Below the pieces are notes generated by a model. It was not told the origin of the DNA, did no database searches, and saw only the letters and a list, made by a program, of their open reading frames with translations. Position numbers and translations under genes: made by a program. DNA of 64,000 nt from an uncultured Pelagibacteraceae bacterium. GTDB lineage: Bacteria > Pseudomonadota > Alphaproteobacteria > Pelagibacterales > Pelagibacteraceae. Positions 1-13,454 of this stretch are shown here, piece by piece. Position 1 is the stretch's first letter, and every line of letters begins with the position of its first letter. The stretch covers positions 21,144-85,143 of the forward strand of contig CACAIR010000003.1 in assembly GCA_902532565.1 (NCBI GenBank), in the 5' to 3' direction.

Positions 1-1034
1 AAGAAATTATTTCTGATCCTTCTTATGCGGGTCAGATTATTAACTTTACATTCCCACATATCGGAAATGTTGGAACTAACAAAGAAGATATTGAGTCTGA
101 TAAGATCTGGACAAGAGGTGTAATCTTTAATTCTGAAATTACTTCTCCATCAAATTATAGAGCATTTTTGCATTTAGATGCCTGGCTCAAAAAAAATAAA
201 ATTGTTGGAATTACAGGGCTAGATACTAGAAGTTTAACAAACTTTATTAGAGATAAAGGGGCGCCTAAGGGAACAATTTGTTATTCAAAAAATGGAAAAT
301 TTAATGTTAGCAAATTAACAAACTCAACTATTAAATGGGGTGGATTAAAAAATCTTGATCTTGCAGAGACTGTGACGACGTCAAAAAACTATATTTGGAA
401 AGGCCTTAAAACCTGGAAGAAAGAAACGGGATATAAAAAAAATACAAAAAATTATTTGCATGTGGTTGCAATTGATTATGGAATTAAAAAAAATATTTTA
501 AGATATTTTTCAGACTTCAAATGTAAAGTAACGGTTGTTTCTTGCAAAACCTCTGCTGAAAAAATATTAGACCTTAAACCGCATGGAATATTTTTATCCA
601 ATGGTCCCGGTGATCCTGCGGCAACAGGAAAGTATGCAATAGAAATACTTAATAAATTAATTAAAAAAAATTTACCTATATTTGGGATTTGTTTAGGTCA
701 TCAAATTTTAGCATTAGCGTTAGGTGGAAAAACAAAAAAAATGAAGTTAGGACATAGAGGCGCAAACCACCCTGTCAAAAATTTAATCCATGATAAAGTT
801 GAAATCACTAGCCAAAATCATGGTTTTGTAGTGGTTGAAGAAACTTTACCAAAGAAAATTGAAGTAACTCATAAATCTCTTTTTGATAATACCATTGAAG
901 GAATAAGACTTAAAAACAGACCAATATTTTCAGTGCAATATCATCCAGAGTCAAACCCAGGACCACAGGATAGTGTCTACTTGTTTGAAGAATTTATTAA
1001 CAATATTAAAAATGCCAAAACGAAAAGATATTAA
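1..1034 (+). CDS. carA: Carbamoyl-phosphate synthase small subunit, 5'-truncated by window edge
   Basis: This is the glutaminase subunit that supplies ammonia to CarB for carbamoyl phosphate, the precursor of pyrimidines and arginine. The frame is open from base 3, so the ORF-track Met at 168 is internal and the true start lies upstream of the window. About 343 residues are visible against roughly 380 in the E. coli protein. The C-terminal class I glutamine amidotransferase domain shows the oxyanion segment LSNGPGDP, the nucleophile elbow GICLGHQ and the catalytic His/Glu in QYHPES. The 3' end overlaps carB by 23 bases, which suggests coupled translation. Identity is secure; only the N-terminus is missing. 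Confidence 0.96.
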   Translation, partial: EIISDPSYAGQIINFTFPHIGNVGTNKEDIESDKIWTRGVIFNSEITSPSNYRAFLHLDAWLKKNKIVGITGLDTRSLTNFIRDKGAPKGTICYSKNGKFNVSKLTNSTIKWGGLKNLDLAETVTTSKNYIWKGLKTWKKETGYKKNTKNYLHVVAIDYGIKKNILRYFSDFKCKVTVVSCKTSAEKILDLKPHGIFLSNGPGDPAATGKYAIEILNKLIKKNLPIFGICLGHQILALALGGKTKKMKLGHRGANHPVKNLIHDKVEITSQNHGFVVVEETLPKKIEVTHKSLFDNTIEGIRLKNRPIFSVQYHPESNPGPQDSVYLFEEFINNIKNAKTKRY

Positions 1035-4000
1035 AAAAATATTAGTTGTAGGCGCTGGACCCATTATCATTGGCCAGGCATGCGAGTTTGATTACTCAGG
1101 TACACAAGCTTGTAAGGCATTAAAAGATGAAGGTTACAAAGTAATTTTAATTAACTCAAATCCTGCAACTATTATGACTGATCCAGATGTTGCAGATAAA
1201 ACTTATATAGAGCCAATAACATTAGAAGTTTTAGAAAAAATTCTTAAGAAAGAAAAACCAGATGCAATTCTACCAACTATGGGGGGTCAAACTGCTCTTA
1301 ATCTCGCAATGGAATCTGAGAAAAAGGGAATTTTAAAAAAATATAAGATTGAGCTTATAGGAGCAAACTCTAAGGCAATTGCTAATGCAGAGGATAGAAA
1401 GAAATTTAGAAAAAATATGATCGATATTGGATTAGATTTGCCTAAATCTGAAATTGTAAACAATATCAAACAATCATCTAAAATTTTAAAAAAGATTGGT
1501 CTTCCTGCAATTATAAGACCTGCATTTACACTTGGAGGTCTCGGTGGTGGTATAGCCAAAAATAAAAAAGACTTCCTTAAAATAATTAAAAGTGGGCTTC
1601 AAGAGTCGCCAGTTAAGCAGGTATTGGTTGAGGAATGTTTAGAAGGGTGGAAAGAATTTGAGATGGAAGTTGTAAGGGATAAAAAAGATAACTGTATCAT
1701 CATCTGCTCAATTGAAAATGTTGATCCGATGGGAATACATACTGGTGACTCAGTAACTGTTGCCCCGGCACTTACATTGACTGATAAAGAATACCAAGTA
1801 ATGAGAAATGCTTCTATTGCGTGTTTAAGAAAAATTGGAGTTGAAACAGGTGGATCAAATGTCCAGTTTGCAATCAATCCTAAAAATGGCCGAATGGTTA
1901 TAATTGAGATGAACCCTAGGGTATCAAGATCATCAGCACTTGCATCAAAAGCAACTGGATTTCCGATCGCAAAAGTTGCTGCAAAACTTGCCGTAGGTTA
2001 CACTTTGGATGAATTAAAAAATGAAATTACCAAAGTAACGCCAGCTTCATTTGAACCAAGTATTGATTATGTCGTAACAAAAATTCCAAGATTTACTTTT
2101 GAAAAATTTTCAACTTCTCCAGCAACTCTTGGTACATCAATGAAATCAGTTGGTGAAGCTATGGCTATAGGAAGAAACTTTAAAGAGTCTGTTCAGAAAG
2201 CACTAGTATCTCTTGAAACCGGTTTTTCAGGATTAGATAGAATTTTCAATTTAAATAAAAAACAGATTGAAAAAAAACTTAAAGAAAATATTCCAAACAA
2301 ACTCTTACTTGTTGCTGAGGCAATTAGGAAAAGAATAAATTTGAGAAGAATTTATACCTTATCAAAAATTGACCCCTGGTTTCTTGAGCAGATTAAGGAA
2401 ATAGTGGACAATGAAGCTAAGATTAAAAATAAAGGCTTACCAAAAGATTTCAATGAATTTAATAGAATTAAATCGATAGGCTTTTCTGACAAAAAATTAG
2501 CAGAGTTAACAAATACATCAGAAGATATAATAAGACGAAAAAGGACTGCCCTTAAAATTTTACCAGTTTTTAAAAAAGTTGATACTTGTGCAGCTGAATT
2601 TAAATCATTTACACCTTATATGTACTCAACATATCAACGAAATTTCTCAATTAATTCAGAATGTGAAGCAGATCCATCAACTAAAAAAAAGATTATTATT
2701 CTAGGTGGTGGTCCTAATAGGATTGGACAAGGAATAGAATTTGACTATTGCTGCTGCCAGGCGAGTTTTTCATTAAAAGAAGGTGGATTTGAAACGATTA
2801 TGGTAAATTGTAATCCCGAAACAGTTTCAACAGATTATGATACAAGCGATAGATTATATTTTGAACCACTCAAAGAAGAATATGTTTTTAATATAATTAA
2901 GAAAGAAAAAGAAAAAGGAAACTTAGTTGGAATAATTGCTCAATTTGGTGGTCAAACTCCAATTAAACTATCAAAATTTTTACATGATAACAGGCTTCCA
3001 ATTCTAGGAACACAATATACATCGATTGATTTAGCAGAAGATAGAGATAGATTTAGAAATTTACTTAATAAGTTAAAGCTAAAACAGGCTGAAAGTGGAA
3101 TTGCTAAAACTTTTAAACAAGCTATTCAAATAGCTAATAAAATCGGCTTTCCTTTGATGGTTAGACCCTCATATGTTCTTGGTGGAAGAGCAATGGAAAT
3201 AGTTCATGAAAAAGGCCAGCTTAAAAATTTTGTTGAAGAAGCATTTAAAGCAGCCGAAAAAAATCCAATTTTAGTTGATAAATTTATTGATCATGCAATG
3301 GAAGTTGATGTTGATGCAATATCTGATGGAAAACAAGTACACGTGGCAGGCATTATGCAACACATTGAAGAGGCTGGAATTCACTCTGGTGACTCGGCTT
3401 GTAGTTTACCACCAATATCTATCAAACCATATTTAATTAAAGAAATTGAAAATCAGACTAAAAAATTGGCCTTGGCTTTAAAAGTTAAAGGTTTCATGAA
3501 TGTTCAATACGCAATCAAAAAAGATGAAATTTATGTGATCGAAGTTAACCCTAGGGCAAGTAGGACAGTGCCATTTGTCTCGAAAGCAAAAGGATTACCC
3601 CTTGCAAAAATTGCATCACGTGTGATGGCTGGTGAAAAATTATCTGAATTTAATTTAAAGGATAGTTCTAAAGGAATGTATGCAGTTAAAGAAGCTGTGT
3701 TCCCTTTTAATAAATTTCCAAACAGCGATTTGCTTCTAGGTCCAGAGATGAAATCAACAGGTGAAGTAATGGGATTTGATAAAAACTTTGGAATGGCTTT
3801 TGCAAAAAGCCAAATAGCATCTTCTAATTCTTTACCCAAAGATGGATTGGCATTTATTTCCTTAAAGGATAGTCATAAAGACGAAGGAATAGGTTTAGCA
3901 AAAGAATTAATTAAATTAAATTTTACACTTTGTGCAACTCGAGGAACAGCTAAATACATTAGAAAACATCGGATGAAATGCAGAATTATTAATAAAGTCA

Positions 4001-4236
4001 GTAGTGGCTCCCCTCATATTGTTGATGTGTTAAACTCTAAAAAAATTGCTCTTGTTATTAATACTGGTGGTGGAAACACCGAACACAGATTAAATGATGC
4101 TATAGCCCTTCGAAGAGGAACACTTAAAAACAAAGTTCCCTATTGTACTAATATGTCAACAGCACTGGCATGTTTAGAGGCAATCAAATCACTTAAAACA
4201 AAAAAATTAGAGGTTACTTCTCTTCAGGATATATAA
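1012..4236 (+). CDS. carB: Carbamoyl-phosphate synthase large subunit
   Basis: This is the synthetase subunit that makes carbamoyl phosphate from bicarbonate, ammonia and two ATP. I chose the ATG at 1012 (MPKRKDIKK) rather than the ORF-track start at 973. It gives 1074 residues, close to the E. coli length of 1073, and removes 13 residues unlike the family. Two homologous ATP-grasp halves are visible: the first opens with [17 protein letters not shown], the second near residue 560 with [16 protein letters not shown]-terminal MGS-like allosteric domain follows ([11 protein letters not shown]). It is co-oriented with and overlaps carA. The stop is 3 bases from the converging ATP-grasp gene. Confidence 0.97.
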   Translation: MPKRKDIKKILVVGAGPIIIGQACEFDYSGTQACKALKDEGYKVILINSNPATIMTDPDVADKTYIEPITLEVLEKILKKEKPDAILPTMGGQTALNLAMESEKKGILKKYKIELIGANSKAIANAEDRKKFRKNMIDIGLDLPKSEIVNNIKQSSKILKKIGLPAIIRPAFTLGGLGGGIAKNKKDFLKIIKSGLQESPVKQVLVEECLEGWKEFEMEVVRDKKDNCIIICSIENVDPMGIHTGDSVTVAPALTLTDKEYQVMRNASIACLRKIGVETGGSNVQFAINPKNGRMVIIEMNPRVSRSSALASKATGFPIAKVAAKLAVGYTLDELKNEITKVTPASFEPSIDYVVTKIPRFTFEKFSTSPATLGTSMKSVGEAMAIGRNFKESVQKALVSLETGFSGLDRIFNLNKKQIEKKLKENIPNKLLLVAEAIRKRINLRRIYTLSKIDPWFLEQIKEIVDNEAKIKNKGLPKDFNEFNRIKSIGFSDKKLAELTNTSEDIIRRKRTALKILPVFKKVDTCAAEFKSFTPYMYSTYQRNFSINSECEADPSTKKKIIILGGGPNRIGQGIEFDYCCCQASFSLKEGGFETIMVNCNPETVSTDYDTSDRLYFEPLKEEYVFNIIKKEKEKGNLVGIIAQFGGQTPIKLSKFLHDNRLPILGTQYTSIDLAEDRDRFRNLLNKLKLKQAESGIAKTFKQAIQIANKIGFPLMVRPSYVLGGRAMEIVHEKGQLKNFVEEAFKAAEKNPILVDKFIDHAMEVDVDAISDGKQVHVAGIMQHIEEAGIHSGDSACSLPPISIKPYLIKEIENQTKKLALALKVKGFMNVQYAIKKDEIYVIEVNPRASRTVPFVSKAKGLPLAKIASRVMAGEKLSEFNLKDSSKGMYAVKEAVFPFNKFPNSDLLLGPEMKSTGEVMGFDKNFGMAFAKSQIASSNSLPKDGLAFISLKDSHKDEGIGLAKELIKLNFTLCATRGTAKYIRKHRMKCRIINKVSSGSPHIVDVLNSKKIALVINTGGGNTEHRLNDAIALRRGTLKNKVPYCTNMSTALACLEAIKSLKTKKLEVTSLQDI

Positions 4237-4239
4237 ATT

Positions 4240-5685
4240 TTATACATCGACAATTAATGTGTCTTTAGATCCTCCACCCTGAGAACTATTTACGATTGTG
4301 CTTCCTTTTCTAAGTGCAACTCTCGTTAATCCTCCTGTACTCACATAAGTAGTTTTTCCACTAAGAACAAAAGGTCTTAAATCTAGGTGTCTAGGCTCAA
4401 TATCATTTTCAGTGATTGTTGGTGCTGTTGAGAGAGTTTCAAGTGGTTGCGCAATATACTCTCTTGGATTTTTTTTTATTTTGGCAATTACTTCATCTCT
4501 TTCTTTTTTATCTGCTCGAGGTCCTATCATTATTCCATAACCACCAGAGGCATTGGCGGGCTTAACAACTAACTTAGAAATATTTTCTATCACATAGTTT
4601 CTCTCATTTTTATTGTGACATAAGTAAGTTTCTACCTGATTCAAAATTGGCTGTTCGCCAAGATAATAAACAATCATTTTATTAACATAAGAGTAAACTA
4701 CTTTGTCATCAGCAACACCTGTGCCTATAGCATTAATTATACCAATATTTCCTTTTCGCCAGCTTTTAAACAATCCTGGTACACCTATTAGTGAACCTTT
4801 GAAAAATACTTTTGGATCTAAAAAATTATCATCGAGACGTCTGTATATGCAATCAACCTTCAAGGGACCTTTGACAGTTTTCATGTAAACAATGTCATTC
4901 TCAACGAATAAATCTTTTCCTTCGACTAAAGCAATTCCCATCTGATCAGCTAAAAAAGAATGCTCAAAATAAGCTGAGTTATATATTCCAGGTGTTAAAA
5001 CTACCATATGTGGGTTTGCAGTTTTTTTTGGAATACATTCGACCATACAATTGAATAATTTGTTTGTGTATTGATGAATTGATGCAACTTTATATCTTGT
5101 GAATAATTCGGGAAAGACATCTCTCATTACCATCCTGTTTTCGAGCATATAAGATACACCTGAAGGTACTCTTAGATTATCCTCTAAAACTAAATAATCA
5201 CCATTTGTATTTCTTATCAAGTCAACTCCAGAAATATTTGACCAAGCCTTATGTTTAGGAGAAAATCCATCACATTCTTTTACATAAAAGGGAGAATTGA
5301 AAATAATTTCTTTTGGTACTACATTATCCTTAAATATTTTTTTTTGATTATAAACATCATCAATAAATAAATTTAAAGCCTTTACTCGCTGCTTTAAACC
5401 TTTTGAGACTTTGTTCCATTGTGTTTTTGGGATTATTCTTGGGATTATATCAAGAGGCCATTTTTTTTCTTCTGCTCTATTATTAGCAGCATAAACTCTA
5501 AAATTAATACCCCTAGCACTTATGGTACTCTGACAATTTTTTTCAATTTCTTGAAGTTTTTTTTTGCCGTATCTCTCTAAAATTGATGAAATTATTGTAG
5601 CGTGCTTTCGAAGTTTATTATCTTTGGTAAAATAACCATCATAAGCATGTTTTGAATTATAATTTTTCCAGAGCTTTGTAACCAT
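4240..5685 (-). CDS. Circularly permuted ATP-grasp family protein (DUF404/DUF407 type)
   Basis: This 481-residue protein belongs to the circularly permuted ATP-grasp family, which is predicted to make peptide-like amide bonds; its substrate is unknown. Visible family motifs are LEDNLRVPSGVSYMLENR near the middle, the nucleotide-binding loop KPANASGGYGIMIGP, RHLDLRPFVL, and the C-terminal GGLTRVALRKGS followed by NSSQGGGSKDT. In many bacteria such genes sit with an alpha-E protein, a transglutaminase-like protein and an Anbu peptidase. Here only the Anbu gene is next to it, divergent across 112 bases. Family assignment is firm. A role in peptide tagging or synthesis is inference from known neighbourhoods. 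Confidence 0.9.
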   Translation of the reverse strand: MVTKLWKNYNSKHAYDGYFTKDNKLRKHATIISSILERYGKKKLQEIEKNCQSTISARGINFRVYAANNRAEEKKWPLDIIPRIIPKTQWNKVSKGLKQRVKALNLFIDDVYNQKKIFKDNVVPKEIIFNSPFYVKECDGFSPKHKAWSNISGVDLIRNTNGDYLVLEDNLRVPSGVSYMLENRMVMRDVFPELFTRYKVASIHQYTNKLFNCMVECIPKKTANPHMVVLTPGIYNSAYFEHSFLADQMGIALVEGKDLFVENDIVYMKTVKGPLKVDCIYRRLDDNFLDPKVFFKGSLIGVPGLFKSWRKGNIGIINAIGTGVADDKVVYSYVNKMIVYYLGEQPILNQVETYLCHNKNERNYVIENISKLVVKPANASGGYGIMIGPRADKKERDEVIAKIKKNPREYIAQPLETLSTAPTITENDIEPRHLDLRPFVLSGKTTYVSTGGLTRVALRKGSTIVNSSQGGGSKDTLIVDV

Positions 5686-5772
5686 AATAATTTAGTGTTT
5701 AATACTTAGATAAAATAAGCAAATGCATATTGGATATATCTGTTATGCTTTTAATTGATTATGAAAAAATGT

Positions 5773-5778
5773 TATAAT
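5773..5778 (+). promoter_or_regulatory. Probable -10 box for the Anbu peptidase gene
   Basis: A perfect TATAAT lies 19 bases before the ATG at 5798, followed by a purine-rich AAGCGAG just upstream of the start codon that could serve as a weak ribosome-binding site. The -35 region at normal spacing (TTTAAT) is poor, so the call rests on the -10 box. The 112-base divergent gap must also hold the promoter of the ATP-grasp gene, for which I see no clear boxes. Confidence 0.4.
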
Positions 5779-5797
5779 TAACTAATTATTAAGCGAG

Positions 5798-6523
5798 ATG
5801 ACTTACTGTATAGGTATTAAAACAAACGAAGGTCTTGTTTTTGCTTCAGACTCAAGGACAAATGCTGGTTTAGATAATGTAAATATTTATTCCAAAATGA
5901 TGACACACGATGTAGGTGATAGAACTATTGTAATCGTAACATCAGGCAATTTAGGAACATCTCAGGCAGTTTATAAAACAATTGAAAAAGATCTAAAGAG
6001 TACTTCAGGCATAATGAATTTAAATACTTGCAATGATTTTGAACAAATAGCATCGTATGTTGGCTCACTAAATATTAAACACTCAGCTCCTCAAGGAATA
6101 AATACTGATAATGTTTTGTTAGGTTCCACTTTTATTGTTGGTGGGCAAATTAAAGGTCAGCAACATGAATTATATTTAGTTTATCCTCAAGGAAATTATA
6201 TAAGACCAGCAGATAGTAAACCGTATCTTGTAATCGGTGAGGTAAAATACGGAAAACCTATTCTTGATAGAGTAATTAAACCAAATGTTTCAATTGGTGA
6301 TGCATCAAGATGTGCGCTGATTTCTATGGACTCTACATTAAAAAGTGATCTTACTGTTGGACCTCCAATAGATTTTGCAGTGCTAAAAAAAGATGATGAT
6401 AATCTTTCTTCACTTGAGTGTTTAAATGTTACAGATGAGAATTATTCAAAGGTTTGTAATCAATGGTCTGAGGGAATTTTTAAAGTTTTCGACTCTTTTC
6501 CTAGATTTGATTGGGAAAAATAA
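5798..6523 (+). CDS. Anbu-type (proteasome-related) peptidase
   Basis: This 241-residue protein is an N-terminal nucleophile hydrolase of the Anbu family, bacterial relatives of the proteasome beta subunit. After removal of Met1 the N-terminus would be Thr (MTYCIGIKTNEGLVFASDSR), as needed for an Ntn threonine nucleophile. The proteasome-like Asp/Ser of ASDSR and Lys33 (YSKMM) are in the expected places. It is divergent from the circularly permuted ATP-grasp gene, the partner most often found with Anbu. The stop is 1 base from the converging 2OG-oxygenase gene. Anbu proteins form ring or helical assemblies; physiological substrates are not known. Family assignment is strong. Confidence 0.92.
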   Translation: MTYCIGIKTNEGLVFASDSRTNAGLDNVNIYSKMMTHDVGDRTIVIVTSGNLGTSQAVYKTIEKDLKSTSGIMNLNTCNDFEQIASYVGSLNIKHSAPQGINTDNVLLGSTFIVGGQIKGQQHELYLVYPQGNYIRPADSKPYLVIGEVKYGKPILDRVIKPNVSIGDASRCALISMDSTLKSDLTVGPPIDFAVLKKDDDNLSSLECLNVTDENYSKVCNQWSEGIFKVFDSFPRFDWEK

Positions 6524-6524
6524 A

Positions 6525-7187
6525 TTATTTAACTCTCCAATCTGTTTCAAAAGTCACATAATTGACTTGTACACATCTTCTTTCTTTAACTATTTTCTTT
6601 TTTTCCATTCCGTGCCAAGTATTAGGGCCACTAGTAAAAAGATATCCATAATTATGTCTATAAGGAATTGTTTTTACTTTTTCTAATTTGTCATTATAAA
6701 AATCTGTACCTAAATCTTCGGACTCATTAGTATTATTCACAAAAATTAATCCTGACATTAATTTTTCTTTGATATCGCAATGGGGTTTAAGCCAAAATCC
6801 TTCTCTATCACAAATAACTTCAACTCTTACATATGAATTTGATAAATCTTTGTTAATCATTTTTGAAATAGTTTGATGTACCTCTTTAGCTTGAAGTTCG
6901 TTAATAAATTTTACTAAGTGTGGAAACTGTGAAGCGTTTTCCTTCGTTATAAAACATCTAAATTTAATTGCTTTACCTCCAGATGCGATTCCTTCTCTAA
7001 ACTCTGCAGCACCACCATCAATAGCTCTTGTTCCATCATAATTAAGATTATGTTTACTAACATCTGGAATATCTGCTTTAATAATTTCTTCTATTGCTTC
7101 ATTTGTAAGAGCATTAGTATATTCCCAATGATCAAAAGGAAATTCATGTTTTTTGGATTTATCTTTAATTGAATTTAAAAATGACAT
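6525..7187 (-). CDS. 2-oxoglutarate/Fe(II)-dependent oxygenase family protein
   Basis: This 220-residue protein has the facial-triad pattern of 2OG-Fe(II) oxygenases: an HxD in LKPHCDIKEK, a distal His in NTWHGME, and a following Arg (RRCVQVNYV) that could hold 2-oxoglutarate. The predicted double-stranded beta-helix covers roughly residues 110-215. No substrate can be read from the sequence; hydroxylation of a protein, amino acid or small molecule are all possible. It is second in a two-gene minus-strand unit, its start overlapping the stop of the ELM1-family gene, and it converges on the Anbu gene with a 1-base gap. Fold is confident, function unknown. Confidence 0.8.
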   Translation of the reverse strand: MSFLNSIKDKSKKHEFPFDHWEYTNALTNEAIEEIIKADIPDVSKHNLNYDGTRAIDGGAAEFREGIASGGKAIKFRCFITKENASQFPHLVKFINELQAKEVHQTISKMINKDLSNSYVRVEVICDREGFWLKPHCDIKEKLMSGLIFVNNTNESEDLGTDFYNDKLEKVKTIPYRHNYGYLFTSGPNTWHGMEKKKIVKERRCVQVNYVTFETDWRVK

Positions 7188-8131
7188 TAAGATTTAATTT
7201 TTTGTTTAATGATATTTGCCACTCTATTCGTTTCATCTAGTTTTTGATAGCTCCAATTTCCTTCTTCTTCACCTAAATTTCTTATTATATTTAATTCTCT
7301 AAATAAATTTCTAAATTCTTGAAATCTTTTATCATTTTTTCTTGGTAAAATATTTGCGACATAAATAGGTTTTCCTGTTAATGCTGCCTCTGAAATCATT
7401 GAGCTTGAGTCACACGTAACAACTATACAATTAGATATAGATAAAGCAGATAAATAAGCTTTTTTATCAACGTTATCTATTATTGTATGATTTTCTCCAA
7501 AATATTTTTTAGCATAATCGATTGAATTTTTTGGAGTTCTCATAGATGGAATTATAACAAGTTGAAGATCTTTTTTTTTTAGTAAATTATTCAAAATGGA
7601 AAAAATATTTTTCATATTCTCTGAGGAATAATCATAATACTTTGTCGGACCACCCAAAATTAATGAACAAATTTTTCTATGATCTTTTTTAATGAATGAA
7701 CTTAAATAATCTTTATTTTTAATAATCTCTTCATCCGTAAGATAGTGAATCGCACCTTTTGTACTAATTACATTTTGACCTTTTATAGAGTCATGCTCAG
7801 GAGCAACAATAAAATCAAAATGATTAAAGTTTACCTTTGGATCTTGGATATGAATGTTGATTACCTTTTGTTTTGAATTATTTTTTAAGTGAATTGAAGG
7901 AATTACACTTTTACGTCCACAAGAAATAATTATATCAAAATCTAGTTGGTTAATTTTTTTATAAACACTTTGAGAAATTGGAGTAAGTTTAGGAGGAATC
8001 ATTTTCCAAAAATTATTTAGTTCAACTGTCTGGTGTGTAAAATCAATGTCTAAAGCTTTTGCCAGTCCCTCTACTTGGCTGATCATACCGTGCATACCTT
8101 GAGTCAATAATATACCTTTTAATTTGTTCAT
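7187..8131 (-). CDS. ELM1-family (DUF1022) protein
   Basis: This 314-residue protein resembles the bacterial ELM1/DUF1022 family, named after a plant mitochondrial fission factor and often mislabelled a nucleoside-sugar epimerase. It has a GT-B-like pattern: an N-terminal GILLTQGMHGMISQVEGLAKAL, ISCGRKSVIP, then LILGGPTKYY and a C-terminal TCDSSSMISEAALTGKPIYV, which looks like a sugar-nucleotide binding loop. Bacterial members often lie near envelope glycan genes, but not here. It precedes and overlaps the 2OG-oxygenase gene and is divergent from trxB with only 21 bases between start codons. Family fairly sure; activity unproven. Confidence 0.78.
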   Translation of the reverse strand: MNKLKGILLTQGMHGMISQVEGLAKALDIDFTHQTVELNNFWKMIPPKLTPISQSVYKKINQLDFDIIISCGRKSVIPSIHLKNNSKQKVINIHIQDPKVNFNHFDFIVAPEHDSIKGQNVISTKGAIHYLTDEEIIKNKDYLSSFIKKDHRKICSLILGGPTKYYDYSSENMKNIFSILNNLLKKKDLQLVIIPSMRTPKNSIDYAKKYFGENHTIIDNVDKKAYLSALSISNCIVVTCDSSSMISEAALTGKPIYVANILPRKNDKRFQEFRNLFRELNIIRNLGEEEGNWSYQKLDETNRVANIIKQKIKS

Positions 8132-8152
8132 TAATTACTATATAGCTTTCAT

Positions 8153-9100
8153 ATGAGTCAAAATCCAACTAAACACACAAAAGTGTTAATAATTGGATCC
8201 GGTCCAGCTGGATATACTGCTGCAGTTTATGCTGCACGCGCAATGCTAAATCCAATTTTAGTTTATGGGTCTGAGCCCGGAGGACAATTAACAACAACTA
8301 CTGATGTTGAAAATTATCCCGGATTTGCTGACGTGATACAAGGACCTTGGTTAATGGACCAAATGAAAGATCAAGCAAAAGCAGTTGGAACTCAAATGAT
8401 TGAAGATCATATTAGTTCTGTAAATTTAAAATCTAAACCTTTCGAGGCAGTTGGAGATAGTGGTCAAAAATATACTGCTGACAGCATCATTATTTCAACT
8501 GGTGCTCAAGCAAGATGGTTAAATATAAAATCAGAACAAGAATTCAGAGGCTTTGGAGTATCGGCATGTGCTACATGTGACGGATTTTTCTTTAAAGAGA
8601 AAGAAGTAGCAGTAGTTGGTGGTGGAAATGCTGCTGTAGAAGAGGCAATGTTCCTTACGAAATTTGCCTCTAAAGTAAAACTAATCCACAGACGTGACAG
8701 CTTAAGAGCAGAAAAAATGCTTCAAAAAAAATTAATGGAAAACAAAAAAATTGAAATCATTTGGGATACTATTATTGAAGATGTGATAGGTGATCAAGAG
8801 CCTAAGAATGTAAAAGGTATCAAAGTAAAAAATGTGAAAACAAATAAAATAGAGGAAATTAAAGTTGATGGATTATTTGTTGCAATTGGTCATGATCCAG
8901 CAACCTCTCTATTCAAAGATCAACTAAAAATGGATAATGAAGGATATTTGATTACCAAACCAGATTCTACTGAAACTAATGTTCCTGGTGTCTACGCTGC
9001 AGGAGATGTAAAGGACAAAACTTTTAGACAGGCAGTGACTGCTGCAGGTATGGGATGTATGGCTGCTCTTGAGGCGGAAAAACATCTTTCTCATAACTAA
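8153..9100 (+). CDS. trxB: Thioredoxin reductase
   Basis: This NADPH-dependent flavoenzyme keeps thioredoxin reduced in the cytoplasm. The 315 residues carry the N-terminal FAD loop GSGPAGYTAAVYAARA, the redox-active CATCDG near residue 140, the NADPH loop GGGNAAVEEA, and the C-terminal FAD motif GVYAAGDVKDK. Length and motif order are normal for the low-molecular-weight bacterial type. The following ADP-ribosylglycohydrolase-like gene begins at or just before its stop, so the two are probably co-transcribed. Confidence 0.97.
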   Translation: MSQNPTKHTKVLIIGSGPAGYTAAVYAARAMLNPILVYGSEPGGQLTTTTDVENYPGFADVIQGPWLMDQMKDQAKAVGTQMIEDHISSVNLKSKPFEAVGDSGQKYTADSIIISTGAQARWLNIKSEQEFRGFGVSACATCDGFFFKEKEVAVVGGGNAAVEEAMFLTKFASKVKLIHRRDSLRAEKMLQKKLMENKKIEIIWDTIIEDVIGDQEPKNVKGIKVKNVKTNKIEEIKVDGLFVAIGHDPATSLFKDQLKMDNEGYLITKPDSTETNVPGVYAAGDVKDKTFRQAVTAAGMGCMAALEAEKHLSHN

Positions 9101-9101
9101 A

Positions 9102-10049
9102 GTGAAGAACAATTTACACGTTTTTTTGGGAGCAACTGTAGCTGATGCTGCTGCTAGACCATTACATTGGGTTTATAATCAAAAAAAGCTTCTAAGTTAT
9201 ATTAAAGGAAAAAAAGATTTTACTTTCTTAAAAAAAAATAAAAGTCCTTTTTATAATATCAAGACAGGAAAAGTTTCAGGATATAATGAAATTGGTCAAG
9301 TTATGTTCAAGACATTGCTCGAAGATCATAGGAATATTGAGGAAAGATTTAAAAAAAATATCACAAAAAGTTTTGGTCCAGGAAGTATTTACTGGAAAAA
9401 TTTGAACCTAAGATCGAAATATAAAAAAGTTAAAGATTGGCGTGGTATAATTAAGGGCCCTTGGATTCATCAAAATATTATTGAAACAATTCAAAATATT
9501 AAAATTAAAAAAAAATTAACAGGTGGAGACAAAGTTAACGAGTCAGATGGATATTGTGCTGCTCTACCATATTTTTTATTCGGCTATGATTTAAATGAAA
9601 TAAAAAAAATTATTTCTATAGTTACTGTTTCAAAAATAAGCCTTAAGTATGCTTTAGCTAAGTTTCATCTAATAGATTTAGCTTTAAAAGGTGCAAAAAA
9701 TCCTATCAATGAATTCTCAAAAAAATTTAAAAAAAATTCATATTTTAAGAGTGTTGTTGAAGATATTAAGAAAGTAAAAAGACACAAATCAAGTTCTCAT
9801 CCTAAAGTAGTTAAAAAATTAGGAATGGCATGTAGTTATCCTGGAACTTTTAACAGCTCAATTCATTCAATTATTAATTCTACAAATTATAAAAGTGCAA
9901 TTTTAAGAACAATTAAAGCTGGAGGCTGTAACTGTTCAAGAGTTAACTTTATTGGAGCATATTTTGCTGCTTTAAAAGGGGTGAATACTATCCCTAAATC
10001 TTGGATAAGAAAAACAATACCTGCTAAAAAAATATTAGATCAAAAATAA
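9102..10049 (+). CDS. ADP-ribosylglycohydrolase-like protein
   Basis: The protein resembles the ADP-ribosylglycohydrolase / J1-crystallin superfamily, with an N-terminal GATVADAAARPLHWVYN. Hydrolases of this fold remove ADP-ribose from proteins or small molecules using paired metal ions. The C-terminal motif, which in active members has metal-binding Asp residues, reads GGCNCSR here, so canonical catalysis is doubtful. I prefer the GTG at 9102 (315 residues), 1 base after the trxB stop, over the ATG at 9069, which overlaps trxB and adds 11 residues before the conserved region; the choice is uncertain. Family moderately sure, activity open. Confidence 0.72.
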   Translation: MKNNLHVFLGATVADAAARPLHWVYNQKKLLSYIKGKKDFTFLKKNKSPFYNIKTGKVSGYNEIGQVMFKTLLEDHRNIEERFKKNITKSFGPGSIYWKNLNLRSKYKKVKDWRGIIKGPWIHQNIIETIQNIKIKKKLTGGDKVNESDGYCAALPYFLFGYDLNEIKKIISIVTVSKISLKYALAKFHLIDLALKGAKNPINEFSKKFKKNSYFKSVVEDIKKVKRHKSSSHPKVVKKLGMACSYPGTFNSSIHSIINSTNYKSAILRTIKAGGCNCSRVNFIGAYFAALKGVNTIPKSWIRKTIPAKKILDQK

Positions 10050-10055
10050 TACTAT

Positions 10056-13435
<3,380 letters not shown>

Positions 13436-13454
<19 letters not shown>

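Noticed and set aside
6426-6686. 86-residue ORF over the Anbu/2OG oxygenase junction
   Set aside because: It spans two real genes in a different frame and has no recognised motif.
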